Shown here one piece after another: positions 43,602-51,816 of a DNA stretch of 51,943 nucleotides. The stretch's first letter is position 1; each line of letters starts with the position of its first letter. Under the pieces are notes generated by a model. That model was not told where the DNA came from. It saw nothing but the letters and a program-made list of their open reading frames with translations, and did not search any database. The DNA comes from Bacteroidota bacterium (GTDB lineage: Bacteria; Bacteroidota; Rhodothermia; Rhodothermales; UBA10348). Location: assembly GCA_029262775.1 (NCBI GenBank), contig JAJCYR010000054.1, positions 1-51,943 on the forward strand, written 5' to 3'. The position numbers were made by a program, and so were the translations under genes.

Positions 43602-45320
43602 GTGTCCGACGTGCCCATCGATCCCGCGCTACCACACGCCCAGGTGCAGCCGCCAAAAAAGCCCATTCGCGCGCCGCGCGGCACGACGCTTTCCTGCCAG
43701 GGCTGGCACCAGGAGGCCGCCCTCCGCATGCTCATGAACAATCTGGATCCGGAGGTGGCCGAGCATCCGGAACAGCTCATCGTGTATGGCGGCGGGGGCA
43801 AGGCGGCCCGGAGTTGGGAGGCCTACCACCGGATTGTGGCCACACTGCGCCGGCTGGGAAACGACGAAACCCTCCTCGTCCAGAGCGGCCAGCCGGCCGG
43901 CGTCTTCCGCACGCACGAGGAGGCCCCGCGCGTTCTCATTGCCAACGCGCACCTCGTGCCGCGCTGGGCGACCATGGATGAATTCCGGCGGCTCGATGCC
44001 CTCGGTCTCACCATGTACGGGCAGATGACGGCCGGTTCGTGGATCTATATCGGCACACAGGGCATCCTGCAGGGCACGTACGAGACCTTCGCCGAGTGCG
44101 CGAATAAATATTTTGGCGGATCGCTCGCCGGGCGGCTCGTCGTGACGGCCGGGCTCGGCGGTATGGGTGGCGCCCAGCCGCTTGCGGCCACGATGAACGG
44201 AGCGGCCTGCCTGGTCGTGGAAATCGATCCGTCGCGTATTGACCGGCGCGTCCATGACCGCTATTGCGACGAGCGCATCGATGATCTGGATCGCGCCGTC
44301 GAGCGCGTCCTGGGGGCCCGGGAATCCGGTGAGGCGGTATCTGTCGGGCTGCTCGGCAACATCGCTGAGGTGCTGCCCGAGCTCGTCAGGCGCGGCATCA
44401 CCCCAGATGTACTGACCGATCAGACGAGCGCCCACGACCTGGATGTAGGCTACATTCCGGCCGGACATACGGTCGATACGGCGGCCGAATTCCGCCAACG
44501 GGACACCCCTGGCTACCGGGAAGCGGTGCTCGACAGCATGCAGCAGCATGTGGGGGCCATGCTTGACCTCAAAAAAACCGGCTCCATTACGTTTGATTAC
44601 GGCAACAACCTCCGCGGTCAGGTATCGGACCACCGCGGCATGACGGAGGCGTTCGATATTCCGGGATTCGTCCCAGAGTTCATTCGGCCCCTCTTCTGCA
44701 GGGGCTCGGGCCCCTTCCGCTGGGCTGCGCTTTCGGGCGACCCCGCCGACATTGCCGCGACCGATGCGGCCGTGCTGGAAACCTTTCCCCAGAAGGAGGC
44801 CCTCGCCCGCTGGATCCACAAGGCCCAGGAGCGCGTCGCCTTCCAGGGCCTGCCAGCACGCATCTGTTGGCTCGAGTATGGGGAGCGCGCCGAGATGGGG
44901 CTCAAATTCAACTGGCTCGTCAAAACCGGCCGGGTCAAGGCGCCACTTGTCATAGGGCGCGACCACCTGGACAGCGGGAGCGTCGCATCTCCCAACAGGG
45001 AAACAGAAGGTATGATGGATGGCTCGGATGCCATTGCGGACTGGCCGCTGCTCAATGCGCTTCTGAATACGGCCTGCGGGGCGAGTTGGGTGTCACTGCA
45101 CCACGGCGGGGGCGTCGGGATCGGGTATTCGATCCACGCGGGGATGGTGAGCGTCGCCGACGGCACTGATATGGCCGACCGCCGCCTGGAGCGCGTGCTC
45201 ACGGCCGATCCCGGGACGGGCGTCATGCGGCACGCCGATGCGGGCTACAAAGCGGCCATTGATACGGCCACCGAGCGGGGCGTGGACCTGCCCATGGTGA
45301 ACGGAAAGGCCGATTTCTGA
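43602..45320 (+). CDS. hutU: Urocanate hydratase
   Basis: HutU converts urocanate to imidazolone propionate in histidine degradation, using tightly bound NAD. The 572-residue protein has the NAD-binding [12 protein letters not shown] motif and the conserved [16 protein letters not shown] region with the active-site Cys. The length is close to the family norm (about 555). The start is GTG 43602. Its partner hutH lies 2.7 kb further on, separated by two DUF4143 ATPase genes, whereas hutU and hutH are commonly adjacent. The last 66 bp and the following 30 bp recur 1,455 bp downstream. Confidence 0.96.
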   Translation: MSDVPIDPALPHAQVQPPKKPIRAPRGTTLSCQGWHQEAALRMLMNNLDPEVAEHPEQLIVYGGGGKAARSWEAYHRIVATLRRLGNDETLLVQSGQPAGVFRTHEEAPRVLIANAHLVPRWATMDEFRRLDALGLTMYGQMTAGSWIYIGTQGILQGTYETFAECANKYFGGSLAGRLVVTAGLGGMGGAQPLAATMNGAACLVVEIDPSRIDRRVHDRYCDERIDDLDRAVERVLGARESGEAVSVGLLGNIAEVLPELVRRGITPDVLTDQTSAHDLDVGYIPAGHTVDTAAEFRQRDTPGYREAVLDSMQQHVGAMLDLKKTGSITFDYGNNLRGQVSDHRGMTEAFDIPGFVPEFIRPLFCRGSGPFRWAALSGDPADIAATDAAVLETFPQKEALARWIHKAQERVAFQGLPARICWLEYGERAEMGLKFNWLVKTGRVKAPLVIGRDHLDSGSVASPNRETEGMMDGSDAIADWPLLNALLNTACGASWVSLHHGGGVGIGYSIHAGMVSVADGTDMADRRLERVLTADPGTGVMRHADAGYKAAIDTATERGVDLPMVNGKADF

Positions 45321-45350
45321 CGTCGCAGCGTGGATGAAAGGTAGCGTAGG
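45255..45350 (+). repeat. 96-bp direct repeat, left copy (end of hutU plus 23-bp motif)
   Basis: This holds the last 21 full codons and stop of hutU plus 30 nt. It aligns without gaps to 46710-46805 at constant offset 1,455 with 8 mismatches. The copy at hutU is the functional end of the gene. Confidence 0.95.
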
Positions 45351-45421
45351 AAGTGGATGAATGGTAGCGTAGGAAGTGGATGAACGGTAGCGTATATTGT
45401 GGTTAAACGGTAGTGTAGAGT
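45330..45421 (+). repeat. 23-bp tandem repeat, four units
   Basis: Units start at 45330, 45353, 45376 and 45399, exactly 23 bp apart. The first two differ by one base (gtggatgaaNggtagcgtaggaa); units three and four are more diverged. They fill the gap between hutU and the ATPase start at 45434. A single further copy is at 46785 in the right-hand repeat. Confidence 0.95.
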
Positions 45422-45433
45422 CGGGTGGAAACC

Positions 45434-46708
45434 ATGGAAACGTATGTCCCGCGTATTGTAGATGCGGAAATTGATGAGCTCTTTGAGGGGCTGGCTGCCA
45501 TCTCACTCGATGGGCCAAAGGCGGTCGGGAAGACCGAAACCGCCCGAAGACGGGTGGCGCACGTGCTGCATCTCGATGATGAATCGCAGCGATCGATCAT
45601 AGCGGCCGATCCGCAAATGGTCCGAAGCATGCCCAAGCCGCTCCTGATCGATGAATGGCAGCGCGTGCCCGCTGTCTGGGACGTTGTTCGTAGAGCCGTG
45701 GACGAGGACGCTACTCCGGGACAGTATATGTTGACCGGATCGGCAGGTACGACGGCGACACTTCACTCCGGAGCCGGGCGAATTGTCCGTGTGCGTATGC
45801 GTCCGATGTCTGTAGCCGAGCGTGTTGACGACGTGGCGACCGTATCGCTCGCAGCCATGCTGACGCGCGACACAGCGGTCCCGGTGGAGGGCCAGACCGA
45901 TCTGGCACTGGGTGGGTACGTGGAAATGATCCTGGAATCGGGGTTCCCTGGCATCAGACCACTGTCGGGACGGGTGAGAAGGGCGCAACTGGACGGCTAC
46001 CTGGATCGGATTGTGGATCGCGACTTCGAAGAACAGGGGGTCATGGTGCGGAAACCCGACCAATTGCGTCGATGGATGACGGCATACGCGGCGGCATCGT
46101 CCACTACGGCTTCCTACGAAACCATACGCAACGCAGCGACCGCGGGAACGGCTGACAAGCCAGCCAAAACCACGACCATCCCGTACCGGGAGACGCTGGA
46201 ACGTTTGTTCATACTGGATGAGGTACCGGCCTGGATTCCGGCCAAAAATTATATGTCACGCTTGACCCGGCCTCCCAAGCATCAACTCGCCGACCCCGCA
46301 CTGGCAGCCAGGCTTCTGGGTATTGATGCCGGGGCACTCCTGAGAGGAGCGTCACTTGGACCAGTCGTTCCGAGGGATGGAAACCTGCTTGGTCATCTGT
46401 TTGAAAGTCTTGTGATCCAGTCTCTGCGCGTATACGCCCAGGCAGCAGAGGCGAGAGTATTCCACATGAGGACCATGGGGGAACGGCATGAAGTTGATAG
46501 TATTGTCGAGCGGGCGGACGGTCGGTTCATCGCCGTGGAGGTGAAGCTGTCGACTGCGATCAGAGACGCCGATACGGCCCATCTGAACTGGCTGAAGGCG
46601 AAAGCAGGGGACGATATGCTGGATGCCGTGGTAATCAATACCGGGTCCTATGCGTACCGAAGAAAAGATGGAGTAGCCGTCGTTCCAGCTGCACTTTTTG
46701 GGCCATGA
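45434..46708 (+). CDS. AAA/DUF4143 ATPase 1
   Basis: The 424-residue protein has an N-terminal P-loop ATPase (Walker A LDGPKAVGKTE, Walker B PLLIDEWQRVP) and a C-terminal DUF4143 nuclease-like domain with HEVDSIVERADGRFIAVEVKLS, an Asp...Glu-x-Lys pattern of the restriction-endonuclease-like fold. Such ATPases are common accessory genes, often with repeated sequence at their flanks; a toxin/antitoxin or mobility-linked role has been suggested but is not proven. ATG 45434 is preferred over GTG 45425. The gene sits inside the repeat-bounded unit, convergent with ATPase 2. Confidence 0.85.
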   Translation: METYVPRIVDAEIDELFEGLAAISLDGPKAVGKTETARRRVAHVLHLDDESQRSIIAADPQMVRSMPKPLLIDEWQRVPAVWDVVRRAVDEDATPGQYMLTGSAGTTATLHSGAGRIVRVRMRPMSVAERVDDVATVSLAAMLTRDTAVPVEGQTDLALGGYVEMILESGFPGIRPLSGRVRRAQLDGYLDRIVDRDFEEQGVMVRKPDQLRRWMTAYAAASSTTASYETIRNAATAGTADKPAKTTTIPYRETLERLFILDEVPAWIPAKNYMSRLTRPPKHQLADPALAARLLGIDAGALLRGASLGPVVPRDGNLLGHLFESLVIQSLRVYAQAAEARVFHMRTMGERHEVDSIVERADGRFIAVEVKLSTAIRDADTAHLNWLKAKAGDDMLDAVVINTGSYAYRRKDGVAVVPAALFGP

Positions 46709-46709
46709 C

Positions 46710-46805
46710 GCCATTGAAACAGCCACCAAGCGGGGTGTGGACCTGCCCATGGTGAACGGAAAGACCGATTTCTGACGTTGCCGCGTGGATGAACGGTAGC
46801 GTAGG
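46710..46805 (+). repeat. 96-bp direct repeat, right copy (hutU end duplicate)
   Basis: A displaced copy of the hutU 3' end, encoding [16 protein letters not shown] before a stop, then one copy of the 23-bp motif. It forms the whole spacer between the two convergent ATPase genes. Confidence 0.93.
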
Positions 46806-46810
46806 CGCGA

Positions 46811-47986
46811 TCACCAACTGCGCAGATAGTCACCCAGGCGGGTCCACGGCACCACGTCGTAGCCGCTGCGGGACTGGGATGTGTCGCCGCCCGTGACGAT
46901 AGCCAGTCGTGCGTCGAGCAGGGCTGCGACCCGCAGGGGGCGGGCGGCCATGTCCGCGTGAAACGTCATGCCGGACTTGGCTTCCAGAAGCAGCCGGTCC
47001 GTACCGCGCGTCACAATCAGGTCGACTTCAACCCCGTTCGTATCGCGATAGAAGGACAGGTCGGCACGCAGTCCGAGGTTGGCGATGTGCTTTACGACCT
47101 CGGAGACCACCCAGTTTTCAAATAGCGCACCGCGCAATGGATGCGTGTCCACGTGATCTACCGCTCGAATACCGATCAGGTACGCCGCAAGACCCACATC
47201 ATGGAAATAGAGTTTCGGCATGCGTATGAGCCGTTTGCGGATGTTGGCGCTGAATGCAGGCAGTCGGAAGGCGATAAATCCGGCTTCGAGCATGGAGAAC
47301 CAGCGAGCGGCCGTAGGCTGGGAAATGCCCGTGTCTGAAGCGAGATTCGACATGTTGAGCAGCTGCCCTGTGCGCCCCGCAGAGAGCTGCATGAACCGTT
47401 GGAACGAAGCCAGGTCGGAAATATCTCCGAACGCGCGGACATCGCGTTCCACATAGAGGCTGGCATACGCCGACAGCCAGTCGTCTGGCGGCAGTTGGTG
47501 ATGGTGGATGCGCGGGTATGCGCCTCGAAAGAGCGCTGCGGAGAGGGTTTCGGGAGCCGCATCGAACCGTAGTACCTCATCCCAGGAAAATGGGTAGAGG
47601 TTGAGCAGGGCCGTCCGACCAGCCAGCGACTGCGAAACGGAGTTCGTGACGGACAAATGCTCCGATCCAGTCAGAATCCAACGGCCGTGCTCCGGGTCTT
47701 CGTCCACAATGACCTGCAGGTAGGAGGTGAGGTCCGGGGCTCGTTGGAATTCGTCAAGGATGGCTCCGCTGGGGAACTGGGATAGGAAACGACGTGGATC
47801 CTCCACGGCGAACGCGCGCATGTCGGGCGCTTCGAGGTTGACATAGGGTTTCTCAGGAAACACCATGCGACAAAGCGTGGATTTCCCACTCTGCCTGGGG
47901 CCCGTAATGGTGACAACAGGAAAGTGCCGTGCTCTCTGCACGAGCACGTCTTCCATGATGCGGCGTATCATGTCGGGATCTGCCAT
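46811..47986 (-). CDS. AAA/DUF4143 ATPase 2
   Basis: The 391-residue protein has Walker A TITGPRQSGKST, Walker B AILDEFQRAP, an arginine-finger-type helical stretch, a winged-helix segment (ASDTGISQPTAARWFSMLE) and a C-terminal DUF4143 domain with GVEVDLIV and LLLEAKSG. It is only distantly similar to ATPase 1 but has the same domain plan. ATG 47986 is used; GTG 47995 is an alternative. The stop abuts the displaced hutU repeat. The gene faces ATPase 1 and is divergent from hutH. Confidence 0.87.
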   Translation of the reverse strand: MADPDMIRRIMEDVLVQRARHFPVVTITGPRQSGKSTLCRMVFPEKPYVNLEAPDMRAFAVEDPRRFLSQFPSGAILDEFQRAPDLTSYLQVIVDEDPEHGRWILTGSEHLSVTNSVSQSLAGRTALLNLYPFSWDEVLRFDAAPETLSAALFRGAYPRIHHHQLPPDDWLSAYASLYVERDVRAFGDISDLASFQRFMQLSAGRTGQLLNMSNLASDTGISQPTAARWFSMLEAGFIAFRLPAFSANIRKRLIRMPKLYFHDVGLAAYLIGIRAVDHVDTHPLRGALFENWVVSEVVKHIANLGLRADLSFYRDTNGVEVDLIVTRGTDRLLLEAKSGMTFHADMAARPLRVAALLDARLAIVTGGDTSQSRSGYDVVPWTRLGDYLRSW

Positions 47987-48062
47987 TTGAGACACATGCC
48001 AGGATGATTATGATAATTCAAAGTCTGACTTTAAAACATCATAAAACAAGTCGGGGTTCCTG

Positions 48063-49625
48063 ATGACACCTCCTGCCATGCATGAACATCCGCCCATCCG
48101 GATCGCCACGCTCTATGACGACCTGCATGCGGCGCTCGCGGCCCTCCGCTCGGATGCCTCGCGGGTGGCCCGCTCGCGCCGCATCCTCGAATCCGTGATT
48201 GCGGGCGGCGGCGCCACGTATGGCGTGAACACGGGCTTCGGGAAACTGGCCTCGACCCGCGTGCCGGACGAGCATCTGGCCGATCTGCAGCGCAATCTGC
48301 TACTCAGTCATGCGGTCGGGGTGGGCGCGCCGATTGCGCGGAGCGTCGCCCGCCTCATGCTCGATCTCAAGATCGTGGCGCTGGGGCAAGGCTATTCCGG
48401 CGTATCGCCCCGTACATTTGAACGGCTATTGACATTCGCCGAGCGGGACCTGGTGCCGGTGATTCCTTCCCGGGGATCGGTTGGCGCGAGCGGGGACCTG
48501 GCGCCGCTCGCCCACATGGCGCTCCCGCTGATTGGCTACGGTGCGTTTATGATGCCGGACGGGCGCGAGCGGCCTGCTGCCGAGGTGCTTGCTGAAGAGG
48601 GCCTTGCGCCCATTGAACTCCAGGCCAAGGACGGTCTGGCGCTCATCAACGGCACGCAGTTCATGGGCGCGTATGCCGCCTGCATCCTGCACCGTGCCAG
48701 TCGAATGGTCCGCACGGCCGATATTCTCGGTGCCATGAGCCTCGAAGCCCTGCAGGGCAGCGCCACACCATTCGACGAGCGCATCCACGCCATCCGGCCA
48801 CACGAAGGGCAGGTGACGGTGGCCCAGAATGTGCGCATGCTGCTCGAGCATAGCGAAATAATGGAAAGTCACCGGCTCTGCGGGAAGGTCCAGGATCCCT
48901 ATTCGCTCCGGTGCATTCCGCAGGTCCACGGCGCCTCGCGCGATGCCCTCTCCCATGCCGTTCGCGTCGTCGAAACGGAGATCAATTCTGTAACCGACAA
49001 CCCACTCGTGTTCGGGGGACGGGATGGGGTAGATACAGTGGGGGGCGACCAGGCGCCCGCCGTGCTGTCGGGCGGCAATTTCCACGGCCAGCCTCTGGCT
49101 CTTGTGCTGGATTTTGCGGCCATTGCCCTGGCGGAACTCGCCTCCATTTCCGAGCGGCGGACGTATTTGCTGCTTGAGGGGCACGACGGCCTGCCGCGTC
49201 TCCTCATGCGCGAGACCGGGCTGAATTCCGGTTTCATGATTCCGCAGTACACGGCGGCGGCCCTCGTCTCCGAGAACAAGGTGCTCTGCCACCCGGCGAG
49301 CGTGGATTCCATTCCGACGAGTCTCGGGCAGGAGGATCACGTTTCCATGGGCAGCGTGGGCGCTGTAAAGCTCTGGCAGGTGCTCGAAAACGTAGAGAAC
49401 GTGCTCGCCATCGAGCTGTTGACGGCTGCCCAGGCCCTCGACTACCGCGCGCCACTTCGCCCCGGCCGCGGCGTCGAAATTGCGCACCAGTTCGTCCGCG
49501 GCGTTGTGCCCCACCGCGAAGCCGACTACCTCTTCCAGGACGACATGCGGCCCTGTGTCGACCTTGTGCGCACCTCCGCCCTCCAGAAAGTCGTCGAGGA
49601 AGAACTCGGGGAGGGGTTGGGGTGA
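48063..49625 (+). CDS. hutH: Histidine ammonia-lyase
   Basis: HutH removes ammonia from L-histidine to give urocanate, the substrate of hutU. The 520-residue protein carries the MIO-forming Ala-Ser-Gly at 142-144 in GSVGASGDLAPLAHMAL, plus VQDPYSLRC and the QEDHVSMG segment. The length fits the family (about 510). ATG 48063 is preceded by an AT-rich stretch (about 48000-48050) that could hold promoters for both hutH and ATPase 2. hutI and hutG are not in the window. Confidence 0.96.
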   Translation: MTPPAMHEHPPIRIATLYDDLHAALAALRSDASRVARSRRILESVIAGGGATYGVNTGFGKLASTRVPDEHLADLQRNLLLSHAVGVGAPIARSVARLMLDLKIVALGQGYSGVSPRTFERLLTFAERDLVPVIPSRGSVGASGDLAPLAHMALPLIGYGAFMMPDGRERPAAEVLAEEGLAPIELQAKDGLALINGTQFMGAYAACILHRASRMVRTADILGAMSLEALQGSATPFDERIHAIRPHEGQVTVAQNVRMLLEHSEIMESHRLCGKVQDPYSLRCIPQVHGASRDALSHAVRVVETEINSVTDNPLVFGGRDGVDTVGGDQAPAVLSGGNFHGQPLALVLDFAAIALAELASISERRTYLLLEGHDGLPRLLMRETGLNSGFMIPQYTAAALVSENKVLCHPASVDSIPTSLGQEDHVSMGSVGAVKLWQVLENVENVLAIELLTAAQALDYRAPLRPGRGVEIAHQFVRGVVPHREADYLFQDDMRPCVDLVRTSALQKVVEEELGEGLG

Positions 49626-50281
49626 GGCGGAGGTTATGCTTCGGCTTCAGGGGTGTCTATTAGTGGACCTGACCGAGTACGGCTACGTTAATAGTCGGCG
49701 AACGTCGATTGGGCGGTCGATTCGCGGTGATTTTGCACGCGTTGGAAATGATCTTCGCACGGCGACAAGGCACGTTCAGTCAGCGTCACAAACCGATCTG
49801 TTTGATGAGCAAAACGAGGGTTCACGATGCAGCAAGGACGCCTACGCCGCTCAAGACGCGTGTTGAAAAACCATCGCACACCATTGGGCGGTGGCGAAAC
49901 GCCTTCTGCGGCGGCGAAACGCGATCGGCTGCATTGTCGCTAATATCCGGACCGGTCAAGCTGAGCCTTCAAAACCTCGGCAGTTGATATATGCGGTGCT
50001 GCCAGTTCGGCCCAGAAAGCAGGCTCATCCTTTAAAGTTGAAAAGATGAGCCTGTCTCTCCGCCCCACCGTGCGCCAACGCAATATGGTACTGTTTCGAT
50101 TTTGACAGGCTCAGCCTTCAACGGCCTGGAAGCCAGCCAACCGGAAGCCAGCCAGCCGGGACGCCATACATCTCAGAAGCTGCCAATCAAGCACCTTGAC
50201 GTTCCTCAGACGCACTCCTTCTTGCACCCACAGATCGGCAATTGAACTCAACAAGGCGAATAGATTTCGTACCTTCCATGG
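49626..50281. other. Gene-free region after hutH
   Basis: I see no reliable gene. Short frames on both strands lack protein-like composition. The phrase gagccttcaa recurs near 49965 and 50112, and a 10-bp inverted repeat lies at 50020-50054. This may be remnant or flanking DNA of the accessory tail of the window. Confidence 0.5.
50020..50054. repeat. Inverted repeat, 10-bp arms
   Basis: CAGGCTCATC (50020-50029) pairs with GATGAGCCTG (50045-50054) across a 15-nt AT-rich loop. No T run follows, so it is not a standard terminator. Confidence 0.55.
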
Positions 50282-51175
50282 GTGACGATTCCCGACTATA
50301 ATATTCGCACGGCCGCTTTCAGCTGGCTGGAGCGCGCTGTGGACGCTGATGACGGAATAATCCTGCGGTCGGATCTGGCGCGCGGATTTGAGTATCGTGG
50401 GCATCGCATTCCCCTTGTGTCCCCGCAAGGGATTTTCAAGCCAAGGATTTGCGAGCTCCCGCTTTCCATTACGACGACGCCGGGCGGCCCGTATAACGAC
50501 AGCTTCAACAAGGACGGTCTCCTCTCTTACCGCTATAGAGGCACGGACCCTGACCATCCCGACAATCGCGGTCTTCGCCGAGCATTACTTGAGCGCGCGC
50601 CACTTGCGTATTTTCACGGTATTGTTCCGGGGAAGTACCTGGCCGTCTGGCCAGTGTTCATCGTTGGCGACGAGCCGGGACAGCTGACCTTCACCGTCGC
50701 GGCCGATGACTACGCACTGCTGAAAAATACGGAGCAGCGAATCGTTGATGATCCGACTCCGCGGCGCGAGTACATCACGCGCGCTGTGAGGCAGCGGCTA
50801 CACCAACGGGGATTTCATGAGCGCGTGTTGAAGGCCTATCGGGATCATTGCGCCATCTGCCGGCTCAAGCACAGGGAGCTCCTCGATGCGGCGCATATCA
50901 TTCCGGACGGGGATCCAGATGGAGAGCCTATAGTGACGAATGGACTGTCGCTCTGCAAAATTCATCATGCGGCGTACGATCGGGGGGTTCTGGGGATTAC
51001 GCCGGACTATGCCGTTGCCATTCGCAAGGACGTTCTGCTCGAGGAGGATGGGCCCATGCTGAAGCACGGACTAGTCGAAATGCACGGCACCCGGTTGTTT
51101 CTGCCCCGTTCAAAGAATGACTGGCCGGACCAAAGCCGTTTGGAACGCCGATATGTTTCATTTTTGGATAGGTAA
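50282..51175 (+). CDS. HNH endonuclease (restriction-like)
   Basis: The 297-residue protein has an N-terminal domain (about 1-150; IFKPRICELPLSITTTPGGPYND, then PLAYFHGIVPGKYLAVWPVFIV) typical of stand-alone restriction endonucleases, and a C-terminal HNH_2 nuclease: CAICRLKHRELLDAAHI has the first His, followed by NGLSLCKIHHAAYDRG. The start is GTG 50282; the ATG at 50278 is in another frame. No methyltransferase is adjacent, so a modification-dependent (type IV-like) action is possible but unproven. Confidence 0.82.
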   Translation: MTIPDYNIRTAAFSWLERAVDADDGIILRSDLARGFEYRGHRIPLVSPQGIFKPRICELPLSITTTPGGPYNDSFNKDGLLSYRYRGTDPDHPDNRGLRRALLERAPLAYFHGIVPGKYLAVWPVFIVGDEPGQLTFTVAADDYALLKNTEQRIVDDPTPRREYITRAVRQRLHQRGFHERVLKAYRDHCAICRLKHRELLDAAHIIPDGDPDGEPIVTNGLSLCKIHHAAYDRGVLGITPDYAVAIRKDVLLEEDGPMLKHGLVEMHGTRLFLPRSKNDWPDQSRLERRYVSFLDR

Positions 51176-51352
51176 ATGAACATCGCTTTCGAATATCTCT
51201 ACCGTGATGCGGGGAACTACAAGAATTGGAATACAGTCGTTTTTTCCAATCGGGATGCGGTCGATCCGGACGTTTACTCGCGCACCCATGCCGGGCACAT
51301 CGGGAGGTCATCGATTGAGGGAGTGTTTTGCTGTTGCATCCGCTGGATGATG
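51176..51352 (+). pseudogene. 5' fragment of a small hypothetical gene
   Basis: The frame begins MNIAFEYLYRDAGNYKNW, then NTVVFSN, which resembles the N-terminus of a common small hypothetical family with a YRD..NYK motif, and stops after 58 residues. The expected remainder is absent: from about 51274 the sequence is instead open on the minus strand. It starts one base after the HNH gene stop, so it may once have been its downstream partner. Confidence 0.45.
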
Positions 51353-51678
51353 TAGCCATGCGGTCCCTGATATCCCACGAATGGAATGCGCCAATCCTGG
51401 CCAGCCTCCCGCTGATTGAACGGTCGGTTGTAGTTCGACAGCATGTAGGCCACACCGGGCCTTCGAGGGCTTTGAAAAACACCCTCCTCAAATCCTTTCT
51501 GCACGGCACTCCATATCTCAGGAAGCGGAACTTCTTGAGCGAGAAGTCCGGCGACGAAGCGGATCTTGGGCACGATAGTGGCCATACCCTCGGCGTCAAA
51601 ACAGGTTGGCTTGAGCGAATGCGGGTCGTTCCTGTTTACCAGGCATGTAAAGCCGTTTTCGGATGGCCGTATTTGCAC
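51274..51678 (-). CDS. Hypothetical protein (uncertain)
   Basis: The 134-residue product is not recognised. It contains PEIWSAVQKGFEEGVFQ and PGVAYMLSNYNRPF, which read like a folded protein, and ends DDLPMCPAWVRE. It overlaps the truncated small gene on the other strand. It may be a partial gene brought in with the nearby insertion sequence, or a spurious frame. Confidence 0.35.
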   Translation of the reverse strand: MQIRPSENGFTCLVNRNDPHSLKPTCFDAEGMATIVPKIRFVAGLLAQEVPLPEIWSAVQKGFEEGVFQSPRRPGVAYMLSNYNRPFNQREAGQDWRIPFVGYQGPHGYIIQRMQQQNTPSIDDLPMCPAWVRE

Positions 51679-51816
51679 CTACCCGTTGGCGGTATAGGCG
51701 AGTAATCCGGCCCCATCGCGGAGATGATCGGGGGCTGCACTGAGTGCCAATGCCTCTTCGTACTCGCACATCAGTGTCCCAATGTTTTCAGAACAGCTCC
51801 AGCTATACACGACGAC

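Larger units (their letters stand above)
45351..46805. mobile_element. Putative 1,455-bp insertion unit at the 3' end of hutU
   Basis: The unit carries one DUF4143 ATPase gene and is bounded by two 96-bp copies of the hutU end. The right copy begins one base after the ATPase stop and ends 5 nt before the stop of the second, convergent ATPase gene. No integrase is encoded. The two copies differ at 8 positions, five in the hutU codons, three of them changing residues (D/E, E/K, A/T), so either the displaced copy has decayed or the incoming DNA came from a diverged hutU. Confidence 0.5.

Noticed and set aside
45330-45421. 23-bp repeat as a CRISPR array
   Set aside because: Units are directly adjacent with no unique spacers, and no cas gene is near.
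49480-49987. Frames overlapping or following the hutH end
   Set aside because: The first overlaps hutH in another frame; the second has no recognisable pattern, and neither has a clear start.
50020-50054. Inverted repeat as an intrinsic terminator
   Set aside because: No T run follows on either strand at the right distance and no gene ends just before it.
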